From: Bin80 sp026708685
Lineage (GTDB): Bacteria; Bacteroidota; Rhodothermia; Rhodothermales; Bin80
Reading direction: 5' to 3'
DNA length: 64,000 bases
Assembly (NCBI GenBank): GCA_965200955.1
Contig: OZ241742.1
Location: 3,100,001 to 3,164,000, forward strand
In this document: piece by piece, positions 9,557-17,965 of the stretch
Layout of the letters: every line of letters starts with the position of its first letter
How positions within the stretch are numbered: the first letter of the stretch is position 1
Program-made: the position numbers and the translations under genes
Notes under the pieces: generated by a model
The model's database searches: none
Told to the model about the DNA's origin: nothing
What the model saw: only the letters and a program-made list of their open reading frames with translations

Positions 9557-10585
9557 ATGGCAAATGTTATTTTATCACCGAGTTGGGCACTTAAAGAAAG
9601 TGTATGTACCTCCCAATCTGCTTATACGAACCGTCGTAAGTTTGTTAAGTCCCTTGGATTGGGAGCCATTGGGCTTGCTACTCTGGGAGGATGTACGGCC
9701 AATAGCCAGAATACGATCGGTGGTCCGTTGGATAAGATCCCCGAAAATGCTCCAAGGGATGGCTACCCCGCCGCAAGAAATGAAATCTATCAGGTTCCTG
9801 AGCGCGATTTAACGGAACGCCTGCTCGCGTCTTCCTATAATAATTTTTATGAATTCATTAATCAGGGAAACTTAAAACTGGTATGGCCTCTGGTGGACGA
9901 TTACAAACCGTTTCCATGGACCTTGGATGTTCGCGGGCAAGTTGATCAAAAACAAACTTGGGATTTAACTGAGTTGATCAAGTCCATGCCTCTTGAAGAA
10001 CGGATCTATCGATTCCGATGTGTTGAGGCATGGTCCATGACGGTTCCTTGGACAGGCTTTCCCCTTGCAAGCCTCATCAAGAAATGCAACCCTAACTCAT
10101 CGGCCACTCATGTTCAATTCACATGCGTTTCACGCCCTGATGAATTGCCAGGTCAGAAGAAAGCGACTTGGTACCCTTGGCCTTATTTTGAAGCCTTGAG
10201 AATGGACGAAGCCATGAATGAACTTGCCTTTGTTGCAGTTGGCATGTATGGAGAGCCCCTACCCAAGCAGAATGGCTCCCCTCTACGGTTAGTCCTCCCC
10301 TGGAAATATGGCTATAAAGGACCCAAAGCGATTACACATATAGAATTCACCCGCAAACAGCCAGATACTTTCTGGAATAAGCTGCAACCCCGCGAATACG
10401 GCTTTCTCTCTAATGTGAATCCGAATATTCCACATCCTCGATGGAGTCAGGCATCCGAACGATTGCTACTCAGTGAAGGAGTTGAAAATCGTATTCGTAC
10501 CCAATTATTTAATGGATACAACGAGTGGGTCGGTGAATTATATCCCGATGAGCCCAGAACGCCATCGGGTCCAATCATCAGGTAA
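9557..10585 (+). CDS. msrP: Periplasmic methionine sulfoxide reductase catalytic subunit (molybdoenzyme)
   Basis: MsrP (formerly YedY) is a Tat-exported molybdenum-cofactor enzyme that reduces methionine sulfoxide in envelope proteins. A twin-arginine signal NRRKFVKSLGLGAIGLATLG sits at about residues 25-44. The mature part carries the family cysteine that ligates molybdenum, Cys155 in FRCVEAWSMTVPWTGFPL, and the SSYNNFYEF segment typical of the family. The 342-residue length is normal. No gene for the membrane haem subunit MsrQ is adjacent, so its electron donor is encoded elsewhere or differs. The next base after its stop codon is the last base of the convergent gene, so no terminator lies between them. 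Confidence 0.93.
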   Translation: MANVILSPSWALKESVCTSQSAYTNRRKFVKSLGLGAIGLATLGGCTANSQNTIGGPLDKIPENAPRDGYPAARNEIYQVPERDLTERLLASSYNNFYEFINQGNLKLVWPLVDDYKPFPWTLDVRGQVDQKQTWDLTELIKSMPLEERIYRFRCVEAWSMTVPWTGFPLASLIKKCNPNSSATHVQFTCVSRPDELPGQKKATWYPWPYFEALRMDEAMNELAFVAVGMYGEPLPKQNGSPLRLVLPWKYGYKGPKAITHIEFTRKQPDTFWNKLQPREYGFLSNVNPNIPHPRWSQASERLLLSEGVENRIRTQLFNGYNEWVGELYPDEPRTPSGPIIR

Positions 10586-11032
10586 TCAACTGTCTTCGTT
10601 GCTGAAGGAACGATTCCAAAAAAAAGCGAGGACGGCTGATAATAGGGCTCCTATCAAACTGATCCCCATTTGTGATGCTGCTATAAGCCAGTGAGCGGGC
10701 ATCAGTTGGTCTATAACAACTTCTTGAGGTGCACCCGGCTGGACATACACTTTCAGAGAATCCTGCCCCTTTACCCGAAACCATAATGATTGAGGGAGGG
10801 ACATCCGTTTATGCTCAATCGTTTTCCCGTCTGGAAGAATCACCCGCAGGTGAATATATCCGTAAGTCACATCTGCACGATTGGTGGTATCAAAATCCTC
10901 TACTTTTGCAATCGCAGATATTCCATCATTCCATGTACTGCGTAACTGTGTAGCAACCATCCCTTGATTCACGGAAAGCCCCGTTAATACTACGGGAATG
11001 ATCCAAAAAATTCGTGCAATAGTACGAACCAT
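10586..11032 (-). CDS. DUF3592-like two-helix membrane protein
   Basis: The 148-residue protein has a membrane segment at each end (about 5-27 and 115-137) around a beta-rich exported loop. This is the layout of DUF3592 proteins, and the loop segment HLRVILPDGKTIEHKR fits the family's conserved core. The function of the family is unknown. It lies 12 bases downstream of the HNH endonuclease gene on the same strand and abuts msrP tail to tail. Confidence 0.6.
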   Translation of the reverse strand: MVRTIARIFWIIPVVLTGLSVNQGMVATQLRSTWNDGISAIAKVEDFDTTNRADVTYGYIHLRVILPDGKTIEHKRMSLPQSLWFRVKGQDSLKVYVQPGAPQEVVIDQLMPAHWLIAASQMGISLIGALLSAVLAFFWNRSFSNEDS

Positions 11033-11044
11033 CTAATGAAATAC

Positions 11045-11554
11045 TCAGGTTAAAAATAGATATGGTTTCCATGTCTCTTCCACCGATCCAACATAATCAC
11101 GAATAAACATGACATGGCTGGGCCGAAAGGGTTTTCGCAGCAGCTTCATATTCGCTTCTTCTGGAGTGCGATCACCTTTACGGTTGTTACATGAAATACA
11201 AGCTGCCACAAGATTCGTCCAGTGGTCTTTCCCGCCTCTTGACTTTGGCAGTACATGATCAACCGTTAACGATTCCCTTTTGCCGCAGTATTGACAACGA
11301 TGTCCATCTCTTCTAAGAACATTTTTTCGAGATAGCATGATGTTTCTGTATGGGACGCGGACATACCCTCGAAGCCTTACAATACTTGGATACGGAAGTT
11401 TGATGGAAGGGGAACGTAGATAAAAATCTGGAACAGACTCCACCAGATCCGCTTTATTCAAATGAACAAGGACAATTGCTCGGCGCACCGTACACACTGT
11501 AAGTGCACTGTAATCATGATTCAGTACAAGCACATGCGGGCTCATGTTATCCAA
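11045..11554 (-). CDS. HNH endonuclease family protein
   Basis: The 169-residue protein has a central HNH motif with a zinc-binding cysteine framework: CQYCGK, then VDHVLPKSRGG (first catalytic histidine), then CISCNNRKGDRTPEEA. The N-terminal VLVLNHDYSALTVC segment is typical of a widespread chromosomal HNH family found in many Bacteroidota and Actinobacteria. It is not linked to a known restriction or mobile element here. Its cellular role is not established. The gene is followed after 12 bases by the DUF3592-like gene. Confidence 0.85.
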   Translation of the reverse strand: MDNMSPHVLVLNHDYSALTVCTVRRAIVLVHLNKADLVESVPDFYLRSPSIKLPYPSIVRLRGYVRVPYRNIMLSRKNVLRRDGHRCQYCGKRESLTVDHVLPKSRGGKDHWTNLVAACISCNNRKGDRTPEEANMKLLRKPFRPSHVMFIRDYVGSVEETWKPYLFLT

Positions 11555-11816
11555 TGATTGGATACCGTAAGCACCAGATACAAACTTGTTGTTAAAGTGG
11601 TAGTGAAGGTATCAATGTATAATATGGAATTTCATTCCATGTGTCATTCAATGGATTGGGTGTGTCTCAATTCGTTGATCAAGGCTGTTAGAGACACCAA
11701 TCAATGCGATGTAATTTTCTGCAAGTCAACCTTTAACAAAAAACGTCAAGTATACCTATCATGGATTCGGTTTGTTCACCAATAGTATTAAAGATCATCT
11801 CCCATTAAACAGATCT
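11555..11816. other. Intergenic region with two stem-loops upstream of the HNH gene
   Basis: These 262 bases separate the MOSC gene from the HNH gene, both on the minus strand. A perfect hairpin with 7-base arms ATGGAAT/ATTCCAT and a 3-base loop lies at 11624-11640. A longer imperfect stem pairs the segment starting at about 11651 with GAGACACCAAT at about 11694-11704. They may be the MOSC terminator or part of the HNH leader. A short open frame on the plus strand here looks non-coding. Confidence 0.45.
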
Positions 11817-12611
11817 TTACTGCAGAACCTCCACCATATTGCCCCGCTCAATCCTACCTGTATTTTCAGGGATCATGTTGATCCCAAAATACACATTGGT
11901 ATTTATTTTTCTAAATTGGTTGAGGGTCCGCAAAGGCTCTTTACCTTGGGATGCCGTGTCCTGATCAACAGTGGTGATCAGGCATCGTTTGCAAGGCTTG
12001 ATCACTTGAAAAATGACTTCTCCGATTTGAATTCGCTTCCAGTCATCTTCTGCAAACGGATGGTTCCCGCTTACGACCACATTCGGTCTAAAACGCCCCA
12101 TTGGAAGCGGTACATCCAGTCTATTATTCAACTCTTCTAAGGATGCTGTTGTAGTGCATAGCAAAGGAAACCCATCCGCAAAGGAAACACTAGCTCCCAG
12201 CTGACAATCCGATGATGTGATTCTTCTTGAATTTGAATCATGCATATATACAAGACGTAGGGTATGTCCTAAAACATGACTCAGCCATGAGTTGATAGGA
12301 TCATCTGCAACCCGTGCAATTACGGTATCATCCCAAATCGTGACTGAAACCGTCATAGCAGTCCTATAAGGAATTTCCGTTAGTATTGCTGTCTGGCCGG
12401 GTGCCGTCAATACGAGCTGCCCAGATAACTGTGGAACAGCCTGAATGAGTGATAATCTCGGAATTTCACGCTGAGTAATAAACCTGTCATTCTCATCAAT
12501 CATCATCCAACGGCGATCTCCCTCCAGCCCCCAGGGATGCACTTGAGAGTATAGGTGAGTGACGCGATGGGTTGATTTAACGGGATATGTATAGATCTCT
12601 TCTAAGATCAT
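11817..12611 (-). CDS. MOSC domain-containing protein
   Basis: The 264-residue protein has the MOSC N-terminal beta-barrel (MILEEIYTYPVKS at the start, GDRRWMMIDENDRFITQRE around residues 31-49). The C-terminal MOSC domain has the cofactor cysteines in KPCKRCLITTVDQDT near residues 208-222. Relatives such as mARC and YcbX use molybdenum cofactor to reduce N-hydroxylated compounds. Reductase partners are not adjacent. Length and motif order match the YcbX/mARC-type family without a fused ferredoxin domain. Confidence 0.85.
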   Translation of the reverse strand: MILEEIYTYPVKSTHRVTHLYSQVHPWGLEGDRRWMMIDENDRFITQREIPRLSLIQAVPQLSGQLVLTAPGQTAILTEIPYRTAMTVSVTIWDDTVIARVADDPINSWLSHVLGHTLRLVYMHDSNSRRITSSDCQLGASVSFADGFPLLCTTTASLEELNNRLDVPLPMGRFRPNVVVSGNHPFAEDDWKRIQIGEVIFQVIKPCKRCLITTVDQDTASQGKEPLRTLNQFRKINTNVYFGINMIPENTGRIERGNMVEVLQ

Positions 12612-12716
12612 CCAACAAAATGTTGAGACATAAAAGTTTTTGTAGAGTTACAATGGAAATCTTGACCGTTCACAATCCTGAATGATCACTATCTTGGCTA
12701 AATCAAGCAATTCATC

Positions 12717-14471
12717 ATGAATCCAACAGATGCTTCATCCAACGTTGAAATTTTATACGAACCTCATGAGAGCCCGCCGTTGTCCTTGACCATTGGTCTT
12801 GGTTTCCAGTTGGTTATACTCAATATCGGAGGAATCGTGTTAACGCCTGCTATCGTCATTCGTGCAGGCGGAGGAAGTGCAGAGTACCTTGCATGGGCTG
12901 TTTTTGCTGCAGTGATCATTAGTGGTGCCTCCACAATTCTTCAGGCCTTGGGCAAATATAGAATTGGGGCTGGCTATGTTTTAATTATGGGTACATCTGG
13001 GGCATTTATCGGTGTTTGTATCAGTGCAATGTTGGATGGTGGACCTGCACTCATGTCCACCTTGGTCATCATTTCTTCATTAGTTCAGATTACCTTTGCA
13101 AGAAAGCTGTCTAAATTCAGACGCATTCTAACTCCAGCCGTCACGGGCACCGTCATCATGCTGATTGCAGTAACCGTAATGCCTATTTTATTTGATATGA
13201 TGGCACAAGTACCAGAAAATGCCACTATTTCTGGAGTTGCCACGAGTGCTGGCGTTACCCTGTTGGTGACAGTTCTCCTAGCGATCAAAGCACGGGGTTT
13301 CCTTCGCTTATGGTCTCCAATGATTGGAGTAGTCATTGGAGCCATCGTTTCAGCATTTTTTGGATTATACAATATTGAGATGGTCCAAGAATCGCAATGG
13401 TTTGGATTCCCAAGTGGTGGATGGCCAGGATTAGATCTAACATTTGGACCTACCTTTTGGGCATTTTTACCAGCCTTTATCTTTGTGACCATTATAGGTG
13501 CAATTGAAACCGTTGGCGACTCAATTGCTATTCAGAAAGTATCTTGGAGAACTCCTCGTGCACCTGATTTCCGTACTGTTCAAGGTGCATTGTCAGCAGA
13601 CGGGATTGGCAATTTTCTATCAGGAGTTGGCGGGACGATTCCAAATACAACCTATTCCACTGCAGTATCCGTAGTTGAACTCACGGGTGTAGCATCCAGA
13701 GCTTGCGGTGTTGCCATCGGAATCATCTTGCTTGTGATGTCGGTGAATCCTAAATTCCTATCCATTATTTTGGCGATCCCTGATCCCGTCGTTGGGGCAT
13801 TTCTGACTGTATTGATTGCAATGCTCTTCGTGTTGGGAATGAAAATTGTTGTTCAAGATGGAATTAACTATCGCAATGGCCTCATCTGTGGAATTTCGTT
13901 CTGGATAGGCGTCGGGCTTCAGAACGGTGTCATTTTTCCAGAATTTTTTGATAACTTTGCAGCTGGAACCTTTGAAAATGGAATGGTCAGTGGTGGACTC
14001 GTTGCCATTCTTCTGACCATCTTATCGGAATTCACCCTACGTAGACGGAAACGTTTCCATACACAGCTCAATATTTCAGCCCTTGATGAACTTCAATCCT
14101 CTACTGAGAAATTTTCAAAACAACATTCATGGAGCAGAGATTTTACCCTTCGCGTAGAAGGTGCTTTAGAAGAGGCATTACTGATCCTATGTAAACAGAC
14201 CGAAGAAAATAAAGGAGACGGAGTTCTTGAACTGATCATCTCAGACGAACCATCCTTCGCAACTTTAGAATTTTTTGCAGGCGATACTAAAGAAAATTTA
14301 GAGGATCGGATTGCTCTTATGGGGTCGGACATTTCAACGCCAGATGTGGAAAGAAATTTCTCCATTCGTATGTTAAAACATCTGACGGCATCGGTGCGCC
14401 ATGAGCGTTATCATGGTACCGAGATCCTCACTCTCAAAGTGCACAAATCCACCACTACTGAAAGAATTTGA
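12717..14471 (+). CDS. NCS2 uracil/xanthine permease with C-terminal GHKL-like domain
   Basis: The first ~440 residues form a many-helix nucleobase:cation symporter-2 (uracil/xanthine) permease. It keeps the family's substrate-site segment GGTIPNTTYST and the upstream SADGIGNFLSG. Uptake of a purine or pyrimidine base with H+ or Na+ is expected. Residues of about 450-584 are soluble and unusual for the family. They contain a helix EGALEEALLIL like the N-box helix of RsbW-type ATPases and a C-terminal SIRMLKHLTASVRHERYHG that resembles the last helix of HATPase_c_2 domains. The key Asn and glycine boxes are not obvious, so ATP binding is doubtful. The ATG at 12717 follows a short leader with no Shine-Dalgarno motif. 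The gene stands alone between a divergent MOSC gene and a gene-poor stretch. Confidence 0.85.
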   Translation: MNPTDASSNVEILYEPHESPPLSLTIGLGFQLVILNIGGIVLTPAIVIRAGGGSAEYLAWAVFAAVIISGASTILQALGKYRIGAGYVLIMGTSGAFIGVCISAMLDGGPALMSTLVIISSLVQITFARKLSKFRRILTPAVTGTVIMLIAVTVMPILFDMMAQVPENATISGVATSAGVTLLVTVLLAIKARGFLRLWSPMIGVVIGAIVSAFFGLYNIEMVQESQWFGFPSGGWPGLDLTFGPTFWAFLPAFIFVTIIGAIETVGDSIAIQKVSWRTPRAPDFRTVQGALSADGIGNFLSGVGGTIPNTTYSTAVSVVELTGVASRACGVAIGIILLVMSVNPKFLSIILAIPDPVVGAFLTVLIAMLFVLGMKIVVQDGINYRNGLICGISFWIGVGLQNGVIFPEFFDNFAAGTFENGMVSGGLVAILLTILSEFTLRRRKRFHTQLNISALDELQSSTEKFSKQHSWSRDFTLRVEGALEEALLILCKQTEENKGDGVLELIISDEPSFATLEFFAGDTKENLEDRIALMGSDISTPDVERNFSIRMLKHLTASVRHERYHGTEILTLKVHKSTTTERI

Positions 14472-15084
14472 TTTTTTGTTCCAAGTAGTGAATATCATGT
14501 TTTTACGGAAGTGCCTCTTTATCATCTTAATCCATGATGGAAACCACTCCCATGGAAGCTTGATAAAAGCAGCTATGGCAAAGTATTGATTTCCGAATTC
14601 AAATTTGGATCCTGTACATCACATCCATCGTGTGAGATAGAACCCAACTTACAGTCCATTAACCTGATTGTTGAAATACTTAATGAAAAGCCTTCAGCCA
14701 AACCACCCCGTAATTCTAACAATGTGTGACTGGTACTTCATGTCGACATTTCTTCTAAACAGCGGAGGCTGTGCAAAAGTCTATGAAAACTTGATTTAAG
14801 ATTCAATTTTGGGTAAATGTAGATGGTTGTAATTAAATCTTCCACCTTTATATATGGAAGTGGTGGCTACTACATTTCAATAAAATCAAAGAGAATGACA
14901 TGATGTGGACAGTTTCGTTTATTCTCATTAGAAATTTTGTCTGGTGAGAGGCTTACTTTTTAGAGCACCCACACGGCCACATTATCCCAATACATTTGTT
15001 TAACCAAGAACACACTTGGTTTGACAATGTGTTGCTATGAAAACCACAAAATGACTCTGTTCAGCAGAGATATATTGCGTTTAT
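14472..15084. other. Gene-poor AT-rich stretch after the permease
   Basis: No convincing gene was found in these 613 bases. They contain a possible hairpin pairing CTTCCA with TGGAAG near 14848-14870. A perfect 7-base stem AACCAAG/CTTGGTT with a 6-base loop lies at 15002-15021, which could end transcription of the minus-strand locus. The base composition matches the decayed membrane-protein locus to the right, so this may be fully degraded former coding sequence. Confidence 0.4.
15002..15021 (-). terminator. Weak stem-loop downstream of the decayed locus
   Basis: A 7-base perfect stem (AACCAAG with CTTGGTT) and 6-base loop lie about 64 bases beyond the last stop codon of the minus-strand locus. 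The bases following on the minus strand are AT-rich but do not form a clean T-run, so the terminator call is tentative. Confidence 0.3.
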
Positions 15085-15361
15085 CTAACTACTCCCAGAA
15101 AAAATAATTGCAACAGAAATGACCAATCCTGCGAATCCAAATACCCCAATCAATCAGTTGTACTTTTTGTCCTGAGACTTCAACCTTTCTTCCATCACTT
15201 CCCTGAATGACTTCAGCTCAGATTGGTACTGTGAAATGAGATTTGATGATGCCACTTTCCAATGAGTTCAGTGAGTTCGTATGCTTCGTCCAGATCAAGC
15301 TTGGACTTACGAGAAAATGAGAAATTCGAGAAAACTCTAAATTTGAATCTTGATCTTCCAT
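15085..15361 (-). pseudogene. Remnant of a small coiled-coil, one-helix membrane protein
   Basis: Coding-like segments line up in changing frames on the minus strand. MEDQDSNLEF begins at the ATG at 15361. SFSRKSKLDLDEAYELTELI follows in a second frame, then SELKSFREVMEERLKSQDKK in a third. A TGA at 15154-15156 then interrupts, after which LIGVFGFAGLVISVAIIFS runs to a stop at 15085-15087. Together they read as a short coiled-coil protein with one C-terminal membrane helix, broken by at least two frameshifts and one nonsense codon. It is the last element of the membrane/vWA locus. The reading is by eye; a homologue comparison would settle it. Confidence 0.5.
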
Positions 15362-15429
15362 GACTCAGATATACCGCTTTCTCTTACAAACTAGAGTGAT
15401 AGTTTCAATCATCATCCTATCTTTGATAA

Positions 15430-16379
15430 TCATTCACATGGACCAGATGGAATATGCTCCCAAATAGGCTGATCACCCATGATATATGAAAAGTAGTCGT
15501 CCCAGAAAGACATGAATGGACCTGTTTGCTGAATTTCTCCCGCATCTCCACATCTATTTAGTAGAAAAACAGTTGTGGTTGCGGTTTTTTCAGGAAACCC
15601 ATAACCCCGGCGAATCTCATCTTTTGCACCCTCAAAATCTGGTATTTCTGAATCATACATATCAATTAAAGATGAATTTTCCAGCATGTCAGAAACAATA
15701 TACAATTGGTCGATTTTCTCATCATCAACAATATAATCTATTGATTTAAGGGTTTGAAGTATCGGAGAATCATCGCTTGGCTGAGTTTTCATTAGATTGC
15801 TAAGATGATCTTCAAATGCTGTTGTGAAAGTGTCTTGCCCTCTAATATAATCATCCACTGCTCCACGATACTCGTCTCCCGATATACATTTCTCCCGTCT
15901 ACACTTGCTCTCGGGATCACACTGCAGGCGCGATCAGGATCAAGTTCGAAAACTGGTCCTTCCAGAACTACAGTACTCAATGGTTCTATATTCTTCAATT
16001 TTGTAATGATAACTTCCATAGGATGATAATACTCAATTGATAAAATTCTTTTACCGATTTCACTTTGAGCAATGCGAATTGAATAGTCAGGAATCTCGCT
16101 AGAAGCGTCAACAACTATCACTGCACGAATTCTGTTTCCGCTTTCAATTTGTGGACATTGTTCATGATTCTCATCATCTAGTGGGTAATCAGGAGGCAGA
16201 GATTGAGAATGAATGGTACTACTTGAACCACAGATCAAGATGAATACTAATAGAAGAAATTTATAGTTGCAGAAGAATTGATGTGTACTAATCCTTAAAC
16301 ATTCACCATGATTGATGAAAGGATTAATGGATAATTTGAGTATATAGAAGATACTCAATATTGATCTTTGAATACTCAT
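15430..16379 (-). pseudogene. vWA-like secreted protein split by a frameshift
   Basis: Two overlapping frames appear to be one gene. The first (16379 down to 15792) has an N-terminal signal-like segment FLLLVFILICGSS and an opening strand AVIVVDASSEIP, which sits where vWA proteins have their metal-site aspartate. The second (GTG at 15858 down to 15430) continues with a region ending in QLYIVSDMLENSSLIDMYD and a final MSFWDDYFSYIMG, typical of later vWA strands and the C terminus. The join lies near VEQW / DDYIRGQD, and a one-base deletion or two-base insertion explains the frame change. No slippery heptamer is seen, so recoding is unlikely. Its ATG overlaps the stop of the upstream membrane-protein gene (TAATG), indicating translational coupling. 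The family function is unknown to me. Confidence 0.6.
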
Positions 16380-17917
16380 TAAGACTTCTTGGTTATGGGT
16401 CCAAAACTTGAGACTTGATCTATATAATTTTGGTAAATTTCTTCCAGATCAGTAATCTGATTACTAATTTCTTGGTCTCTCTGTTGCGTAATTATCAAGG
16501 CTTCTTCTTGAGAACACAAAAAATCTGTGCTTGATGTGATAAACTTATCCCAGCCTGGTCTCCAATTCTCATCCCAATGGGAAGGTGCAGGAGTCAATTT
16601 GGGGCGAACTTCAATATTTGCTGTTCTGTAAACACAAATTGAATCTATACATGCATTTTCGATTTCCATGATCAGTTGGTTTGCTTGGGTTGAAAAGTTA
16701 TCATAGTTTGTTATGACCATTTCTCGCATATCAACAAAATTGATCCGAGATGCCTGCAGGTTTTCATGAATACGGTTGTATTGAGTTTTGAGATTATTGA
16801 TAATCGTTTCATGTTCAGCATTCCATTCAGTAATTGACCGGTTATGGTGCCGAGTCTTTTCCCCATATTGAAAATATTCATCATCGCTTTTCCAAGCCAA
16901 CCACATGGTTGCCGCTAATAAAATAATTCCGAGTATCGTTAAAAAGTAAGAATGGAGTTCATTTAGCAATAAAAATTTTCTAAACAACAAGGTAATTGCT
17001 TGTTCGCTGGGGCTATTAGTTTCTATTGATATTCCATTGCTTACTCCTTCACGCGGAGTTGAAGTAATGCTATCTAGGATATCCGTTTGGGGAGTTTCAA
17101 CATTCGTGGTTTCGGAGGTTGACTCTGTTGGATAATCTGGATCCAGAGCATCTCTGTAATGTCCAATTCCAAGATTGAAAAGAATTGTTGATATTCCCAA
17201 TACGAAGAAAATTGTTTTTGAAGTTAATCGAAGTGCATCTGCTTTATGATAAAATGCACGAAGACATTCAGATGAAATGATTCCAGATACCGTATTGAAT
17301 GCTGAGACCAATAGTACTGTAGCTATAATCCCCATGAAGGTGGAATCACTATCTTGGGAGGATAAGAGACCAAACATCAAAATACCCACCACCAATATTA
17401 CTCCACCAATCATCAAAAAATAATTTGTTCGATTGTCTGGATATTCAGCCTCACGCCCTAGATCATTCTTCTCTTTGAACTGTGTTAGATTGTTTAAAGA
17501 GTCAAAAGCCTTGTTTCCCATTTCAAGCAGAGTAGAGCGGCGACTTTCTATAATGTCAGAAAAAATAATTTTGGGGGTCTCCGTGGGAAGATCATAGTCC
17601 AAATCTGCATTTTCCTCTGAATTCAACTCAATCTTAATAAGATTAGGGTGAACTTTTTGACGTTCAAGGGTTATAGCGTCTTTGTAAGCCGACATAGTAT
17701 CTATATGTAAACTTTTCATTTTATTATGAACTTGTAATTCTACAATGTCAAGGCCCTTGTGTGATTTTAGTGGCTGACTTTTTATTCCACGCTCTCTACC
17801 CGTAGTTTCTAACTGGGGATGAGAGGCAAGTCCATGATTTTTTAAATCATCAAGATTTTTCTTGACTCTATCAAATTCTATCATTCTTGTACCAATGAAT
17901 ACGTGATTAATGCTCAC
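16379..17917 (-). CDS. Four-helix membrane protein with coiled coils (paralogue B)
   Basis: I cannot name this 512-residue protein. It has a charged, helical N-terminal part (about 1-165), then four predicted membrane segments. Two lie at about 166-220 (NYFLMIGGVILVVGILMFGL and GIIATVLLVSAFNTVSGII). The third ends in the motif FNLGIGHYRDAL at about 245-256, and the fourth is near 323-345 (LTILGIILLAATMWLAW). A long helical C-terminal region follows. It is a clear paralogue of the upstream gene: KGLDIVELQV and FNLG..H.RDA recur there as EGFDVTELKV and FNLGAAHLRDA. The stop codon overlaps the ATG of the vWA-like gene. Codon use is AT-rich. A membrane complex of the two paralogues with a secreted vWA-like partner is inferred. 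Confidence 0.65.
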   Translation of the reverse strand: MSINHVFIGTRMIEFDRVKKNLDDLKNHGLASHPQLETTGRERGIKSQPLKSHKGLDIVELQVHNKMKSLHIDTMSAYKDAITLERQKVHPNLIKIELNSEENADLDYDLPTETPKIIFSDIIESRRSTLLEMGNKAFDSLNNLTQFKEKNDLGREAEYPDNRTNYFLMIGGVILVVGILMFGLLSSQDSDSTFMGIIATVLLVSAFNTVSGIISSECLRAFYHKADALRLTSKTIFFVLGISTILFNLGIGHYRDALDPDYPTESTSETTNVETPQTDILDSITSTPREGVSNGISIETNSPSEQAITLLFRKFLLLNELHSYFLTILGIILLAATMWLAWKSDDEYFQYGEKTRHHNRSITEWNAEHETIINNLKTQYNRIHENLQASRINFVDMREMVITNYDNFSTQANQLIMEIENACIDSICVYRTANIEVRPKLTPAPSHWDENWRPGWDKFITSSTDFLCSQEEALIITQQRDQEISNQITDLEEIYQNYIDQVSSFGPITKKS

Positions 17918-17965
17918 AGAAACGAGTCTGCCGTAACAGAAGAAGAAAAAGTAATCTGGTATCTA

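Noticed and set aside
11558..11785. 75-codon open frame on the plus strand before the MOSC gene
   Set aside because: No recognisable features or coupling; the stretch is better explained as a leader with stem-loops.
15792..15858. Programmed frameshift in the vWA-like gene
   Set aside because: No slippery heptamer or downstream pseudoknot is visible, and a neighbouring gene remnant points to decay.
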